The notes under the pieces are model-generated. The model searched no databases. It was not told the origin of the DNA and worked only from the letters and a program-made list of their open reading frames with translations. From contig NC_018708.1 in assembly GCF_000302535.1 (NCBI RefSeq), positions 310,001 through 374,000 on the forward strand: a stretch of 64,000 bases of DNA. Direction: 5' to 3'. The translations under genes were made by a program, and so were the position numbers. The stretch is from Acidovorax sp. KKS102 (lineage in GTDB: Bacteria > Pseudomonadota > Gammaproteobacteria > Burkholderiales > Burkholderiaceae_C). Below, in pieces: positions 16,817 to 25,341 of the stretch (within the stretch, counting starts at the first letter, position 1; each line of letters starts with the position of its first letter).

Positions 16817-17647
16817 TCAGTAGCCTGCGGGCCGGTTGGGGGCGGCGTCTGGCGCGCTGCGGTAGCGTGCCAGCAGCTCCTGCGCAGCGCTCACTAGCAG
16901 CATGGTGTCCACGCCCACGGCCACAAACAGCGCTCCAGCCGCCAGCCATTGGCGCGCCTGCGATTCGGTGGTGGCCAGGATGCCCGGCGCCTTGCCCGCG
17001 CGCAGGATGCGCGCGATGCCGTCGTGGATGGCGGCCTGCACATCCGGGTGCCCCGGGTTGCCCGGGTGGCCCATGGATGCCGACAGGTCGGCCGGGCCGA
17101 TGAACACGCCGTCCACACCGGGCGTGGCGGCAATCGCGTCGAGGTTGGCCATGGCTTCCACGGTCTCGGCCTGCACCAGCAGGCAGATCTGCTGGTTGGC
17201 CTCGTGCACATACTGCGGGTAGGCCTGCCAGCGCGACGAGCGGGCCAGCGCGCTGCCCATGCCGCGCACGCCTTCGGGCGCGTAGCGTGTGGCGCGCACC
17301 AGTTGCTGGGCCTGCTCGGGCGTATCGACCATGGGCACCAGCAGGGTCTGTGCGCCGATGTCCAGGTACTGCTTGATCAGGGCCGTGTCACCCACCGGCA
17401 CCCGGGCGATGGGGTGGGGCGCCTGCATTCCGGGGGGCAGGGCGCTGGTGGCGCTGGCGATGGCCTGCAGCTGGTGCAGGATGGAGCGCAGGTCGTTGGG
17501 CGCGTGCTCGCCATCGACCAGCAGCCAGTCGTAGCCGGTACCCGCGAGGATCTCTGCGCTGTAGCCGTTGGCCAGCCCGAGCCAGAGGCCGATTTGCGCC
17601 TGGCTTTGCGCCATGGCCTGTTTGAAGCGGTTGGTGGATGTCTGCAA
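16817..17647 (-). CDS. HpaI/HpcH-family aldolase (4-hydroxy-2-oxoheptanedioate aldolase type)
   Basis: A 276-residue class II pyruvate aldolase. The barrel signatures are [18 protein letters not shown], the metal/base loop [22 protein letters not shown] with the metal-binding Glu, and [16 protein letters not shown] with the metal-binding Asp. It splits 4-hydroxy-2-oxo acids to pyruvate and an aldehyde, or runs in reverse. TTG 17647 is preferred: it gives the usual MQT...FKQAMAQ N terminus and has GGAG 6 nt upstream; ATG 17614 is a shorter alternative. It forms a likely operon with the panE-like gene and is divergent from radA. Confidence 0.87.
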   Translation of the reverse strand: MQTSTNRFKQAMAQSQAQIGLWLGLANGYSAEILAGTGYDWLLVDGEHAPNDLRSILHQLQAIASATSALPPGMQAPHPIARVPVGDTALIKQYLDIGAQTLLVPMVDTPEQAQQLVRATRYAPEGVRGMGSALARSSRWQAYPQYVHEANQQICLLVQAETVEAMANLDAIAATPGVDGVFIGPADLSASMGHPGNPGHPDVQAAIHDGIARILRAGKAPGILATTESQARQWLAAGALFVAVGVDTMLLVSAAQELLARYRSAPDAAPNRPAGY

Positions 17648-17761
17648 TGTCAACTCCGTGCGGTGCCAAGCCCGCCATCGTACGGGCTGTTGTCTTTGTG
17701 TGCGGGGCGGGTCGCTATAGTCGGCTGCCCCTGCTTTTGCGTTCGCCCACCGACACCTGCC

Positions 17762-19141
17762 ATGGCCAAAGAAAAAACCACGTTCACCTGTACCGAATGC
17801 GGCGGCACCAGCCCGCGCTGGCTGGGCAAATGCCCGTCCTGCGGCGCCTGGAACACGCTGATCGAGCAGGTGGCCGAGGCCGGGCCGGGCAAGAACCGCC
17901 TGAGTGCGCCGCAAGGCTACGCGGGCCTGGCCAACGCGCAACCCGTGCTGCCGCTGGCGGCCATTGAGGCCCAGGACGTGGCCCGCACCCCCAGCGGCAT
18001 CGACGAGCTGGACCGCGTGCTGGGCGGCGGCATTGTGGAGGGCGGCGTGGTGCTGATTGGCGGCGACCCGGGCATTGGCAAATCCACCCTGCTGCTGCAG
18101 GCCATGGACGCGCTGCAGCGCGCGGGCTTGCCCACGCTGTACGTGACGGGCGAGGAAAGCGGCGCGCAGGTGGCGCTTCGCTCACGCCGCCTGGGCATCG
18201 AGGGCAGTCAGGTGCAGTTGCTGGCCGAGATCCAGCTCGAAAAAATATTGGCCACGGTGGACGCCACGCAACCGGCCGTGGTCGTCATCGACTCCATCCA
18301 GACCACCTATTCCGACCAGCTCACCAGCGCACCGGGTTCGGTCGCCCAGGTGCGCGAATGCGCAGCGCACCTCACGCGCATGGCCAAGGGCACGGGCATC
18401 GCCGTGATTCTGGTGGGCCATGTGACCAAAGAGGGCGCTCTGGCCGGGCCGCGCGTGCTGGAGCACATGGTGGACACGGTGCTGTACTTCGAAGGCGATA
18501 CCCACAGCCAGTTCCGCCTGGTGCGCGCCATCAAGAACCGCTTTGGCGCCGTCAACGAGATTGGCGTGTTCGCCATGACCGAAAAGGGCCTCAAGGGCGT
18601 GAGCAACCCCAGCGCCATCTTCTTGAGTCAGCACTCCGAGCCCGTGCCCGGCAGCTGCGTGATGGTGACGCTGGAGGGCACACGCCCCCTGCTGGTCGAG
18701 ATCCAGGCCCTGGTGGACAGCGGCGGCCCCAGCCCCCGGCGCCTGAGTGTGGGCCTGGACAAGGACCGCCTGGCCATGCTGCTGGCCGTGCTGCACCGCC
18801 ACGCGGGCGTGGCGTGCATGGACCAGGACGTGTTTGTGAACGCGGTGGGCGGTGTGCGCATCAGCGAGCCTGCGGCCGATTTGGCGGTGATGTTGTCCAT
18901 CACGTCCAGCCTGCGCGGCAAGGCGCTGCCCCGGGGCTTCCTGGCGTTTGGTGAGGTAGGCCTGGCGGGCGAGGTGCGGCCTGCGCCCCGGGGGCAGGAG
19001 CGATTGAAGGAGGCTGCCAAGCTGGGCTTCAGCGTGGCCGTGGTGCCCAAGGCCAACGCGCCCAAAAAGCCCATCGAGGGCCTGACCATCCACGCTGTGG
19101 AGCGTGTGGAGGAGGCCATGGACGTGGTCCGCGGCTTGTAA
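17762..19141 (+). CDS. radA: DNA repair protein RadA
   Basis: A 459-residue RecA-related ATPase that helps branch migration and processing of recombination intermediates. The N terminus has the four-Cys zinc motif (CTECGG, CPSCGAW, residues 11-28). Walker A is [10 protein letters not shown], Walker B is [13 protein letters not shown], and the RadA-specific KNRFG motif is present ([12 protein letters not shown]). The C-terminal Lon-protease-like domain begins around [19 protein letters not shown]. It is divergent from the aldolase gene. Length and motifs are fully canonical. Confidence 0.97.
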   Translation: MAKEKTTFTCTECGGTSPRWLGKCPSCGAWNTLIEQVAEAGPGKNRLSAPQGYAGLANAQPVLPLAAIEAQDVARTPSGIDELDRVLGGGIVEGGVVLIGGDPGIGKSTLLLQAMDALQRAGLPTLYVTGEESGAQVALRSRRLGIEGSQVQLLAEIQLEKILATVDATQPAVVVIDSIQTTYSDQLTSAPGSVAQVRECAAHLTRMAKGTGIAVILVGHVTKEGALAGPRVLEHMVDTVLYFEGDTHSQFRLVRAIKNRFGAVNEIGVFAMTEKGLKGVSNPSAIFLSQHSEPVPGSCVMVTLEGTRPLLVEIQALVDSGGPSPRRLSVGLDKDRLAMLLAVLHRHAGVACMDQDVFVNAVGGVRISEPAADLAVMLSITSSLRGKALPRGFLAFGEVGLAGEVRPAPRGQERLKEAAKLGFSVAVVPKANAPKKPIEGLTIHAVERVEEAMDVVRGL

Positions 19142-19199
19142 CCCTCTCTACGCAATGCCCACAGCGCCGCCGGTGCGCCGCCGTATGACAATCGGGCCC

Positions 19200-19619
19200 A
19201 TGAATTTGCGCAACATCCTGGTGCCCCTGGGGGCGGTGGCCCTGATCGTTTTTGGTTTCTCGGCCTATGGCTGGGCGGGCGTAGCGGCGGTCGTGGGCGG
19301 GCTGGTCATGTGGGCACTGCTGCACTTCACGCGGCTGGTCAATGTGATGAAGAAGGCCGCCAAGCGCCCCATCGGCTACGTAGGCAGCGCCGTGATGCTC
19401 AATGCGCGGCTGGCCGAGGGCGTGAACCTGATGCATGTGGTGGCCATGACGCAGGCGCTGGGCGAGCTGCTGTCGGCCGAAGGGGCCGACCCGGAGATCT
19501 ACCGCTGGACCGACGGCACCCGTTCGCACGTGACCTGTGAATTTCGTCAGGGCAAGCTGGTGAAGTGGACGCTGGAGCGCCCACCGGCAGACGCTGACAC
19601 CCCCGCCCAAGGGGCATAG
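19200..19619 (+). CDS. Hypothetical two-helix inner-membrane protein
   Basis: A 139-residue protein. Two adjacent hydrophobic helices (IPVP-like LVPLGAVALIVFGFSAYGWA and AAVVGGLVMWALLHF, residues about 5-40) are followed by a basic stretch and a soluble domain (MLNARLAEGVNLMHVVAMTQALGELL, SHVTCEFRQGKLVKWTLERP). I do not recognise a named family. It follows radA by 58 bp on the same strand. ATG 19200 is chosen because the upstream residues overlap radA; ATG 19185 is possible. The C-terminal tail is acidic and Pro-rich. Confidence 0.6.
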   Translation: MNLRNILVPLGAVALIVFGFSAYGWAGVAAVVGGLVMWALLHFTRLVNVMKKAAKRPIGYVGSAVMLNARLAEGVNLMHVVAMTQALGELLSAEGADPEIYRWTDGTRSHVTCEFRQGKLVKWTLERPPADADTPAQGA

Positions 19620-19733
19620 GCCTCGACCTTGTTCCGGCGGGTTTGCTGCGCTGCACGGGCGGGCGGCGGTTCCTGGCGGGCTGGGGGCCCGTAAAATCCT
19701 GCTTTTGCGACCCACAGCAACCAAAGGACACCC

Positions 19734-20672
19734 ATGAGCCCCGTAGTTCCCTCGATGGCCGACCGTGACGGCAAGATCTGGATGGACGGCCAGATGGTCG
19801 ATTGGCGCGACGCCAAGATCCATGTGCTGACCCACACCCTGCACTACGGCTGCGGCGCCTTCGAAGGCGTGCGCGCCTACAACACCGCCAACGGCACGGC
19901 GATCTTCCGCCTGGAAGAGCACACCGACCGCCTCTTCAACAGCGCCAAGATCCTGCGCATGAAGATCCCGTTCACCAAGGAAGAAGTGAACGAGGCCCAA
20001 AAGGCCGTGGTGCGCGAAAACAAGCTCGAATCCTGCTATCTGCGCCCATTGACCTGGATCGGCTCGCAAAAGCTGGGTGTCTCGCCCAAGGGCAACCAGA
20101 TTCACCTGATGGTCGCTGCCTGGGCCTGGGGCGCTTACCTGGGTGAGGAAGGCCTCAAGCGTGGCATCCGCGTCAAGACCAGCAGCTACACCCGCCACCA
20201 CGTCAACATCACCATGACGCAGGCCAAGGCGGTGAGCAACTACACCAACTCCATCCTGGCCAACATGGAAGCCACGGACGACGGCTATGACGAGGCCCTG
20301 CTGCTGGACAGCTCGGGCTTTGTGTCCGAAGGCGCGGGCGAAAACATCTTTGTGGTCAAGAACGGCGTGATCTACACGCCCGACCTGTCGGCCGGTGCCC
20401 TGAACGGTATCACCCGCAACACGGTGTTCCACATTGCCAAGGACCTGGGCTTGGAGATCGTGCAAAAGCGCATCACGCGCGACGAGGTGTACATCGCCGA
20501 CGAGGCCTTCTTCACCGGCACGGCCGCTGAAGTCACGCCCATCCGCGAACTCGACCGGATTGAGCTGGGCAGCGGATCGCGCGGCCCGATCACCGAAAAA
20601 ATCCAGAGCGCCTTCTTCGACATCGTGAACGGCCGCAATCCCAAATACGCCCACTGGCTGAGCAAGGTCTGA
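19734..20672 (+). CDS. ilvE: Branched-chain amino acid aminotransferase
   Basis: A 312-residue fold-type IV PLP aminotransferase for the last step of valine, leucine and isoleucine synthesis. The N terminus has HTLHYGCGAFEGVRAY; the PLP lysine is Lys165 in MTQAKAVSNYTNS; the phosphate-binding and specificity blocks are SSGFVSEGAGENIFVV, GALNGITRNTV and AFFTGTAAEVTPI. It uses 2-oxoglutarate and glutamate in the cytoplasm. It is followed after 5 bp by the CHCC zinc-finger gene, an arrangement that looks like one operon continuing into the LPS genes. Confidence 0.96.
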   Translation: MSPVVPSMADRDGKIWMDGQMVDWRDAKIHVLTHTLHYGCGAFEGVRAYNTANGTAIFRLEEHTDRLFNSAKILRMKIPFTKEEVNEAQKAVVRENKLESCYLRPLTWIGSQKLGVSPKGNQIHLMVAAWAWGAYLGEEGLKRGIRVKTSSYTRHHVNITMTQAKAVSNYTNSILANMEATDDGYDEALLLDSSGFVSEGAGENIFVVKNGVIYTPDLSAGALNGITRNTVFHIAKDLGLEIVQKRITRDEVYIADEAFFTGTAAEVTPIRELDRIELGSGSRGPITEKIQSAFFDIVNGRNPKYAHWLSKV

Positions 20673-20677
20673 AGAAC

Positions 20678-20884
20678 ATGTCGCAAGCAACCGTTGAACT
20701 CCAGGCCAAAGACCTGAACGCCCAAGGCGGCGTCTTCTGCCCCAGCCCCAAGGCCGACATGAAGCTGTGGAACAGCCACCCCAAGGTGTATCTGGACGTG
20801 GCCCGCACGGGTGAAGCCAAGTGCCCGTACTGCGGCACGGTGTACCGGCTGAAGGCCGGAGAGCATGTGCACGCTGGCCACTGA
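20678..20884 (+). CDS. CHCC-type zinc-finger protein
   Basis: A 68-residue protein with one zinc site formed by Cys21, His34, Cys49 and Cys52 (VFCPS, NSHPK, CPYCGTVYRL). This is the zf-CHCC fold also found in the NDUFS6 subunit of mitochondrial complex I. The ending GEHVHAGH is typical. It lies 5 bp after ilvE and 15 bp before the glycosyltransferase gene, so all are probably translated from one mRNA. Its molecular role is not established. Confidence 0.88.
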   Translation: MSQATVELQAKDLNAQGGVFCPSPKADMKLWNSHPKVYLDVARTGEAKCPYCGTVYRLKAGEHVHAGH

Positions 20885-20899
20885 CCGGTTGATGGGTTG

Positions 20900-21715
20900 A
20901 TGCCAGTTGCAACCGGCGGCGCATCGGTGCCGCCCACGTTGACCGTGGCGGTGCTGACCCTCAACGAGGCGCACCGCATCGAAGCCTGCCTGCAAAGCGC
21001 CGCGTTTGCCGACCAGTTGCTGGTGGTAGATAGTGGCAGCACGGACGACACCGTGGCCATTGCCCAGCGCCTGGGCGCGGAAGTCCACAGCTACCCCGAC
21101 TGGAAGGGCTTTGCCGTGCAGCGCAACCGGCTGCTGGCCCATGCGCGGGGTGACTACATCTTCTTCCTGGATGCAGACGAGGTGATGACTCCGGCGTTCG
21201 CCCAGGAGCTGCAGGCCATCGTGCGCTCGGGCGCGCAGGCCGTGTGGACCATCCGCTGGCGCATGGTGGCCTACGGGCACGAACTCAAGTACTTTCGCTC
21301 GCAATCGCAGATCGAGCGCCTGTTCGTGCGCGCCATGGTTCGCGAGTTCACGGGCGTGGTGCACGAGCAGGCCGAACTGTTGCCACCGCCGGGCGGTGGT
21401 GCCGTGCCGCGCCGCCTGATCCAAGCGCGGCTGCTGCACTACTCGCGCACCGCCGTGCGCGGCAGCCTGGAAAAGCTCACGCAGTACGCGATGCTCGGCG
21501 CTGCCAAGCGGGCCGCGACGGGCAAGAAGGGCGGGGTGGTGCGCGGCCTGGCCTCGGGCACCAGCATGTTCCTGCGCCTGTATGTGTTCCGCCTGGGTTT
21601 TCTGTGTGGCGGGGCCGGTTTTTTGTATTGCCTGTTTGTGGCGCTGGAGGCGTTCTTCCGGTATGCCGCCCTGGAGTACGACCACCAGCAACTGAGTGAG
21701 AGCGTGCGCCGTTGA
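20900..21715 (+). CDS. Family 2 glycosyltransferase, LPS core WaaE-like
   Basis: A 271-residue inverting glycosyltransferase with a GT-A fold. The nucleotide-sugar site is seen in VAVLTLNEAHRIEACL, VVDSGSTDDTVAIAQRLG and the metal-binding FFLDADEVM (DxD). Family members such as WaaE add glucose to the inner core of lipopolysaccharide on the cytoplasmic side. A hydrophobic segment near the C terminus (FLCGGAGFLYCLFVALEAFF) suggests membrane association. ATG 20900 is used instead of the TTG three bases upstream. Its stop overlaps the TTG start of the O-antigen ligase-like gene by 4 bp. Confidence 0.83.
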   Translation: MPVATGGASVPPTLTVAVLTLNEAHRIEACLQSAAFADQLLVVDSGSTDDTVAIAQRLGAEVHSYPDWKGFAVQRNRLLAHARGDYIFFLDADEVMTPAFAQELQAIVRSGAQAVWTIRWRMVAYGHELKYFRSQSQIERLFVRAMVREFTGVVHEQAELLPPPGGGAVPRRLIQARLLHYSRTAVRGSLEKLTQYAMLGAAKRAATGKKGGVVRGLASGTSMFLRLYVFRLGFLCGGAGFLYCLFVALEAFFRYAALEYDHQQLSESVRR

Positions 21716-22998
21716 CCAAAGCTGACGATCTTTTTGTGCGCCTGTCGGGCGTGGCGGCGTTCATGGTGCCGGGTCTGGCGCTGTGGGTGCGCTCGGGCTA
21801 CTCTTGGGGCGCGGTGGTGCTGCTGTTGTGCAGCCTGGCCACCGCCGGAGTTTGGCTGCGGCGCCGGCCAGGGCGCGATGCCTGGCTGCTTTTTGGTTCC
21901 ATCGTGGCGATGGGCACGGTCTGGGCGCTGGATTTTGACCCGGCACAAGGCAGCTGGTCCAACCTGGACCGGCCTGCCAAATACCTGCTGGCGCTGCCGT
22001 GCCTGCTGTACGTGCTGGCCTATCCCCCGCGGGTGCGTTGGCTTTGGGCCGGTATCGCGGTGGGCGCTTGCGGGGCGGGCCTGATCGGCATGTACCAGGC
22101 CCTGGTACTGCACCTGCCACGCGCCAACGGCTTTACCAATGCGATCCAGTACGGCGGGCTCAGCCTGCTGCTGGGGTTGATGTGCTCGGTGGCGCTGCTG
22201 GTGCTGTGGGACCGCTGGAAGCCCTGGCAACGCGCGGGCTGGGCGGTGGGCATTCTGCTGGGGCTGGAAGGATCGCTGCTGTCCGAGTCGCGCGGGGGCT
22301 GGGTGGTGTTGCCCATGGCGCTGCTGTTGTGCGTGTGGCTCCAGGGGCGCTCCGGCCAACCCCGCAAGGCCATCATCGGCGCCGTGCTGGTCGTGGTGGG
22401 GGCTGTGGGCCTGATGGCCTTCAAGGCCAACGAGGTGCGCCTGCGCGTGGATGAGGCGCGGCAGGAGATCACGCAGTACGAGGCGCGGGGCGATGCGGCC
22501 AGTTCGGTCGGCCAGCGTCTGGCGCACTGGGGGCTGGCCTGGCGCATGGGCCTGGACCGCCCCCTGACCGGCTGGGGCCGCTACGGCTACGAGGCCGAGA
22601 AGCAGCGCCGCGTGGCTGCCGGTGAGGCGCACCCGATTGTTTTGCAGTTCAGCCACGCCCACAACGAGCTGCTGGACATCTTTGCCAAGCGCGGCATCCC
22701 TGGCGTGGTGGTCTTGCTGATTTTTTATGGGGTGCCGCTGGTGCTGTTCTGGCCCACGCGGCGCCGCGTGTTCCCGGGTGCTGCGGGCGTGCTCGATGCT
22801 GAAAGGCTGTGCCTGCGCATGATCGGCGTGCTGCTGCCCGTGTCGTATATGGGCTTTGGCACCACCCAGGTGTTTTTGGGGCACAACAGCGGCACCATGT
22901 TCTACCTGTTCATGGGCATGCTGGTGCTGGCCATCCTGCAAGGCCGCGAGCGCCTGCGGCTGCAAACGCCCGGGCAAGCCGCCGCCTCCCTTTCCTGA
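21712..22998 (+). CDS. O-antigen ligase (Wzy_C/WaaL-like) family protein
   Basis: A 428-residue polytopic membrane protein with about eleven helices. The family's large periplasmic loop contains SESRGGWVVLPMALLLC followed by RLAHWGLAWRMGLDRPLTGWGRYGYEAEK and HAHNELLDIFAKRGIPG, the Wzy_C/WaaL signature. WaaL joins O-antigen to lipid A-core in the periplasm; Wzy polymerases share the domain, so either is possible. The start is TTG 21712, overlapping the previous stop (translational coupling); an internal ATG at 21763 would remove the first helix. Neighbouring glycosyltransferases support an LPS role. Confidence 0.8.
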   Translation: MTKADDLFVRLSGVAAFMVPGLALWVRSGYSWGAVVLLLCSLATAGVWLRRRPGRDAWLLFGSIVAMGTVWALDFDPAQGSWSNLDRPAKYLLALPCLLYVLAYPPRVRWLWAGIAVGACGAGLIGMYQALVLHLPRANGFTNAIQYGGLSLLLGLMCSVALLVLWDRWKPWQRAGWAVGILLGLEGSLLSESRGGWVVLPMALLLCVWLQGRSGQPRKAIIGAVLVVVGAVGLMAFKANEVRLRVDEARQEITQYEARGDAASSVGQRLAHWGLAWRMGLDRPLTGWGRYGYEAEKQRRVAAGEAHPIVLQFSHAHNELLDIFAKRGIPGVVVLLIFYGVPLVLFWPTRRRVFPGAAGVLDAERLCLRMIGVLLPVSYMGFGTTQVFLGHNSGTMFYLFMGMLVLAILQGRERLRLQTPGQAAASLS

Positions 22999-23010
22999 AG
23001 GACCTCTGCC

Positions 23011-23985
23011 ATGCACATCCTGCTGGTCAACAACTCTCCCATCCCGGTGTACGGCTATGGCGGCACCGAGCGCGTGATCTGGGACCTGGGCAAGACGCTG
23101 GTGCAGCAGGGCCACCGCGTGAGCTATCTGGTGCCCGAGGGCTCGACCTGTGACTTTGGCCAGGTGCTGCCCATCCGGCCGGACGAGCCGTGGGAGGGGC
23201 AGATCCCGGCCGACGTGGACATCACGCATTTCCAGTTCAACCCGCGCTCCGAGCTGTCCAAGCCCTACCTGGTGACTGAGCACGGCAACGCCCGCAAGCC
23301 CAAGCCGCTGCCGCGCAACACGGTGTTCCTGTCGCGCGACCACGCGGCGCGTTATGGCTCCAGCGAGTTCGTCTACAACGGGCTGGACTGGGCCGGTTAT
23401 GGCCCGGTGGACTTTGACCGCCCGCGCTCGCACTACCACTTCCTGGGCAAGGCGGCCTGGGGCGTGAAGAACGTGCGCGGCGCCATCAAGGTGGCCAAGA
23501 TGGCCGGGGTGGAGCTGGACGTGCTGGGCGGCAACCGCATCAACTTCAAGCGCGGCTTTCGCTGGACGCTGTCGCGCAAGATCCACTTCCACGGCATGGT
23601 GGGCGGCACGCAGAAGACGGGCCTGCTCAACGCCTCGCGCGGGCTGATCTTTCCGGTGCGCTGGCACGAGCCCTTCGGGCTGGCAGTGATCGAGAGCCTG
23701 TACTTTGGCTGCCCCGTGTTCTCCACCCCCTACGGCGCCTTGCCGGAGCTGGTGCCCGTGCACTGCGGTGTGCTGTCCGACCAGGCCTCGGTGCTGGCCG
23801 AGGCGGTGCGGGGCAACCACTTTGACCCGCGCGCCTGCCACCAGCATGTGGTGGAGCACTTTGGCGCCGAGCGCATGGCACGCAACTACCTGCGCATGTA
23901 CGAACGGGTGCTGGCGGGCGAAACCCTCAATGCCCAACCACCCATGATCCAGGGCCCTGCGCGCGAACTGCCCTGGAGGCAGTGA
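23011..23985 (+). CDS. Family 1 glycosyltransferase (GT-B), LPS-associated
   Basis: A 324-residue glycosyltransferase. The N-terminal acceptor domain has the glycine-rich opening NNSPIPVYGYGGTERVIWDLGKTL. The C-terminal donor domain carries the retaining-GT motif (FPVRWHEPFGLAVIESLYFGCPVFSTPYGALPEL), the EPFGLAVIE form of EX7E, around residues 213-240. It begins 12 bp after the ligase-like gene and ends the ilvE-LPS gene string. Donor and acceptor are unknown. Downstream (23986-24187) there is no gene, only repeats. Confidence 0.85.
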   Translation: MHILLVNNSPIPVYGYGGTERVIWDLGKTLVQQGHRVSYLVPEGSTCDFGQVLPIRPDEPWEGQIPADVDITHFQFNPRSELSKPYLVTEHGNARKPKPLPRNTVFLSRDHAARYGSSEFVYNGLDWAGYGPVDFDRPRSHYHFLGKAAWGVKNVRGAIKVAKMAGVELDVLGGNRINFKRGFRWTLSRKIHFHGMVGGTQKTGLLNASRGLIFPVRWHEPFGLAVIESLYFGCPVFSTPYGALPELVPVHCGVLSDQASVLAEAVRGNHFDPRACHQHVVEHFGAERMARNYLRMYERVLAGETLNAQPPMIQGPARELPWRQ

Positions 23986-24064
23986 AGCCCCCCTGAGTCG
24001 CCTGCGGCGCCTTCCCCCCAGGGGACGCCACCCTTGGCCTGGCAAAGCCAGCTCCACGGTGGCA
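23984..24064 (-). repeat. GC-rich repeat family C, copy 3 (long form)
   Basis: Read on the minus strand it shows GAGCTGGCTTTGCCAGGCC, GGTGGCGTCCCCT and GACTCAGGGGGGCTTC, matching copy 1 at 6432. It begins at the glycosyltransferase stop codon, like copy 2 at the lplT stop. Confidence 0.8.
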
Positions 24065-24130
24065 CGGGTTTCACAGCGCGCCAGTTTTTAGCGCCCTGTT
24101 CATATCGGGAGGCTACTGCGCGGGTTTTAG

Positions 24131-24192
24131 GGCGTTTCTGGCCGCAAGCGCTAGTTCAATATGCCCCTGGCGCTATAAAAATAATAGTTATT
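24131..24192 (-). repeat. Dispersed repeat family A, copy 4
   Basis: On the minus strand: AACTATTATTTTTATAGCGC, then GGGCATATTGAACTAGCGCT and GCGGCC. Its edge contains the stop codon of the nitronate monooxygenase-like gene (24188-24190). Confidence 0.85.
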
Positions 24193-25309
24193 GGTGGCCG
24201 ATAGGGGAGTTGCCACGCGGCGCGGTGGCCTGCTGCCACTCCTGGGCCAACAACGCCACCAGCTGCGCCGCTGGCATGGGCCGCACCTGGGCCACCCCCT
24301 GGCCTGCCCACAGCGACAGGCAGTCCGCCTGGCCCGCCTGGGCGGCCGCGCGGCGCAGCGCGCCGGTCAGCGCGTTCTGCACGGGGTAGGGCGGCACGGT
24401 GGCCTCGTCCGCCTGCAGCGCTTGCATCATGCGGTTGACGATGCCGCGCGCAGGCCGGCCCGAGAAGATCTGGGTGGTGCGCGTGTCGGTGGCCTGGGCG
24501 TGGGTCAGGGCCTCGCGGTAAGCGGTGCCAATGGCCGACTCAGGGCAGGTGAGGAATGCCGTGCCCATCTGTACCGCCTGGGCGCCCAGCGCCAGGGCGC
24601 CCGCAATGCCGCGTCCGTCCATGATGCCGCCCGCAGCAATCACCGGGATGGACAAGGCCTGCACGCATTGCGCCACCAGCGGCAGCGTGCCCACCATGCT
24701 TGCCGCAAAGTCGGCCAATGAAGGCGCCACGCCGGTGGCGCCGGGCTGTGTGGGTGTCAGGAACGTGCCCCGGTGTCCCCCGGCTTCCATGCCCGATGCG
24801 CAGACCGCATCCGCGCCCACGGCGGCCCAGGCCTGCGCCTCGGCCAGCGTGGTGGCGGTACCGATCACGTAACTGCCCACCGCCTGCAGCCTGGCCACCT
24901 GGGCCGCCGTGAGGATGCCGAAGGTGAAGCTGGCCACTGCGGGGCGTGCGGCCACCAGGGCGTCGAACTGCGCGGCAAAGTCCTCGCACCACTGCGCAGG
25001 CCGCTCGGGCACCAGGCCGAACTCGGCATAGAACGGCGCCAGGCGCTGCATCGCGGCCTGCACCGTGGCGTCGTCGGGCGTGGGCGTGGCCTGCACAAAC
25101 AGGTTCATGCCAAAGGGCCGGTCGGTGCGGCGGCGCACGTCTGCGGCGGCCTCGGCCATGGCGACGGGCGAGCGCATGCCGCAGCCCAGCATGCCCAGGC
25201 CGCCAGCCTCGGACACGGCGGCGGCCAGTGCGGGCGTGTCCGACCCGGTCATCGGGCCCTGGATGATGGGCAGCGCAAGGCCCAGGTGGGTGGTGAAGGC
25301 GGCGGGCAT
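24188..25309 (-). CDS. NAD(P)H-dependent flavin oxidoreductase / nitronate monooxygenase family
   Basis: A 373-residue FMN-binding TIM-barrel enzyme. The family features are LPIIQGPMTGSDTPALAAAVSEAGGLGMLG at the N terminus, the FMN-phosphate regions AVCASGMEAGGHRGTF (with the catalytic-site His, as in class I nitronate monooxygenases) and IPVIAAGGIMDGRGIAGALALGAQAVQMGTAFL. It probably oxidises alkyl nitronates or reduces related substrates. It lies 32 bp downstream of a LysR gene in the same direction, so they may share a transcript. The stop codon falls in a family A repeat. Confidence 0.88.
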   Translation of the reverse strand: MPAAFTTHLGLALPIIQGPMTGSDTPALAAAVSEAGGLGMLGCGMRSPVAMAEAAADVRRRTDRPFGMNLFVQATPTPDDATVQAAMQRLAPFYAEFGLVPERPAQWCEDFAAQFDALVAARPAVASFTFGILTAAQVARLQAVGSYVIGTATTLAEAQAWAAVGADAVCASGMEAGGHRGTFLTPTQPGATGVAPSLADFAASMVGTLPLVAQCVQALSIPVIAAGGIMDGRGIAGALALGAQAVQMGTAFLTCPESAIGTAYREALTHAQATDTRTTQIFSGRPARGIVNRMMQALQADEATVPPYPVQNALTGALRRAAAQAGQADCLSLWAGQGVAQVRPMPAAQLVALLAQEWQQATAPRGNSPIGHQ

Positions 25310-25341
25310 GGAGGCTCCTTGTGCGATCTGTGGAAAAGGGG

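Noticed and set aside
21439..24057. Minus-strand reading frame of 872 residues opposite the LPS gene cluster
   Set aside because: The composition (His, Gln, Arg, Ala) is typical of the complement of GC-rich genes, and the plus strand carries three well-supported glycosyltransferase and ligase genes.
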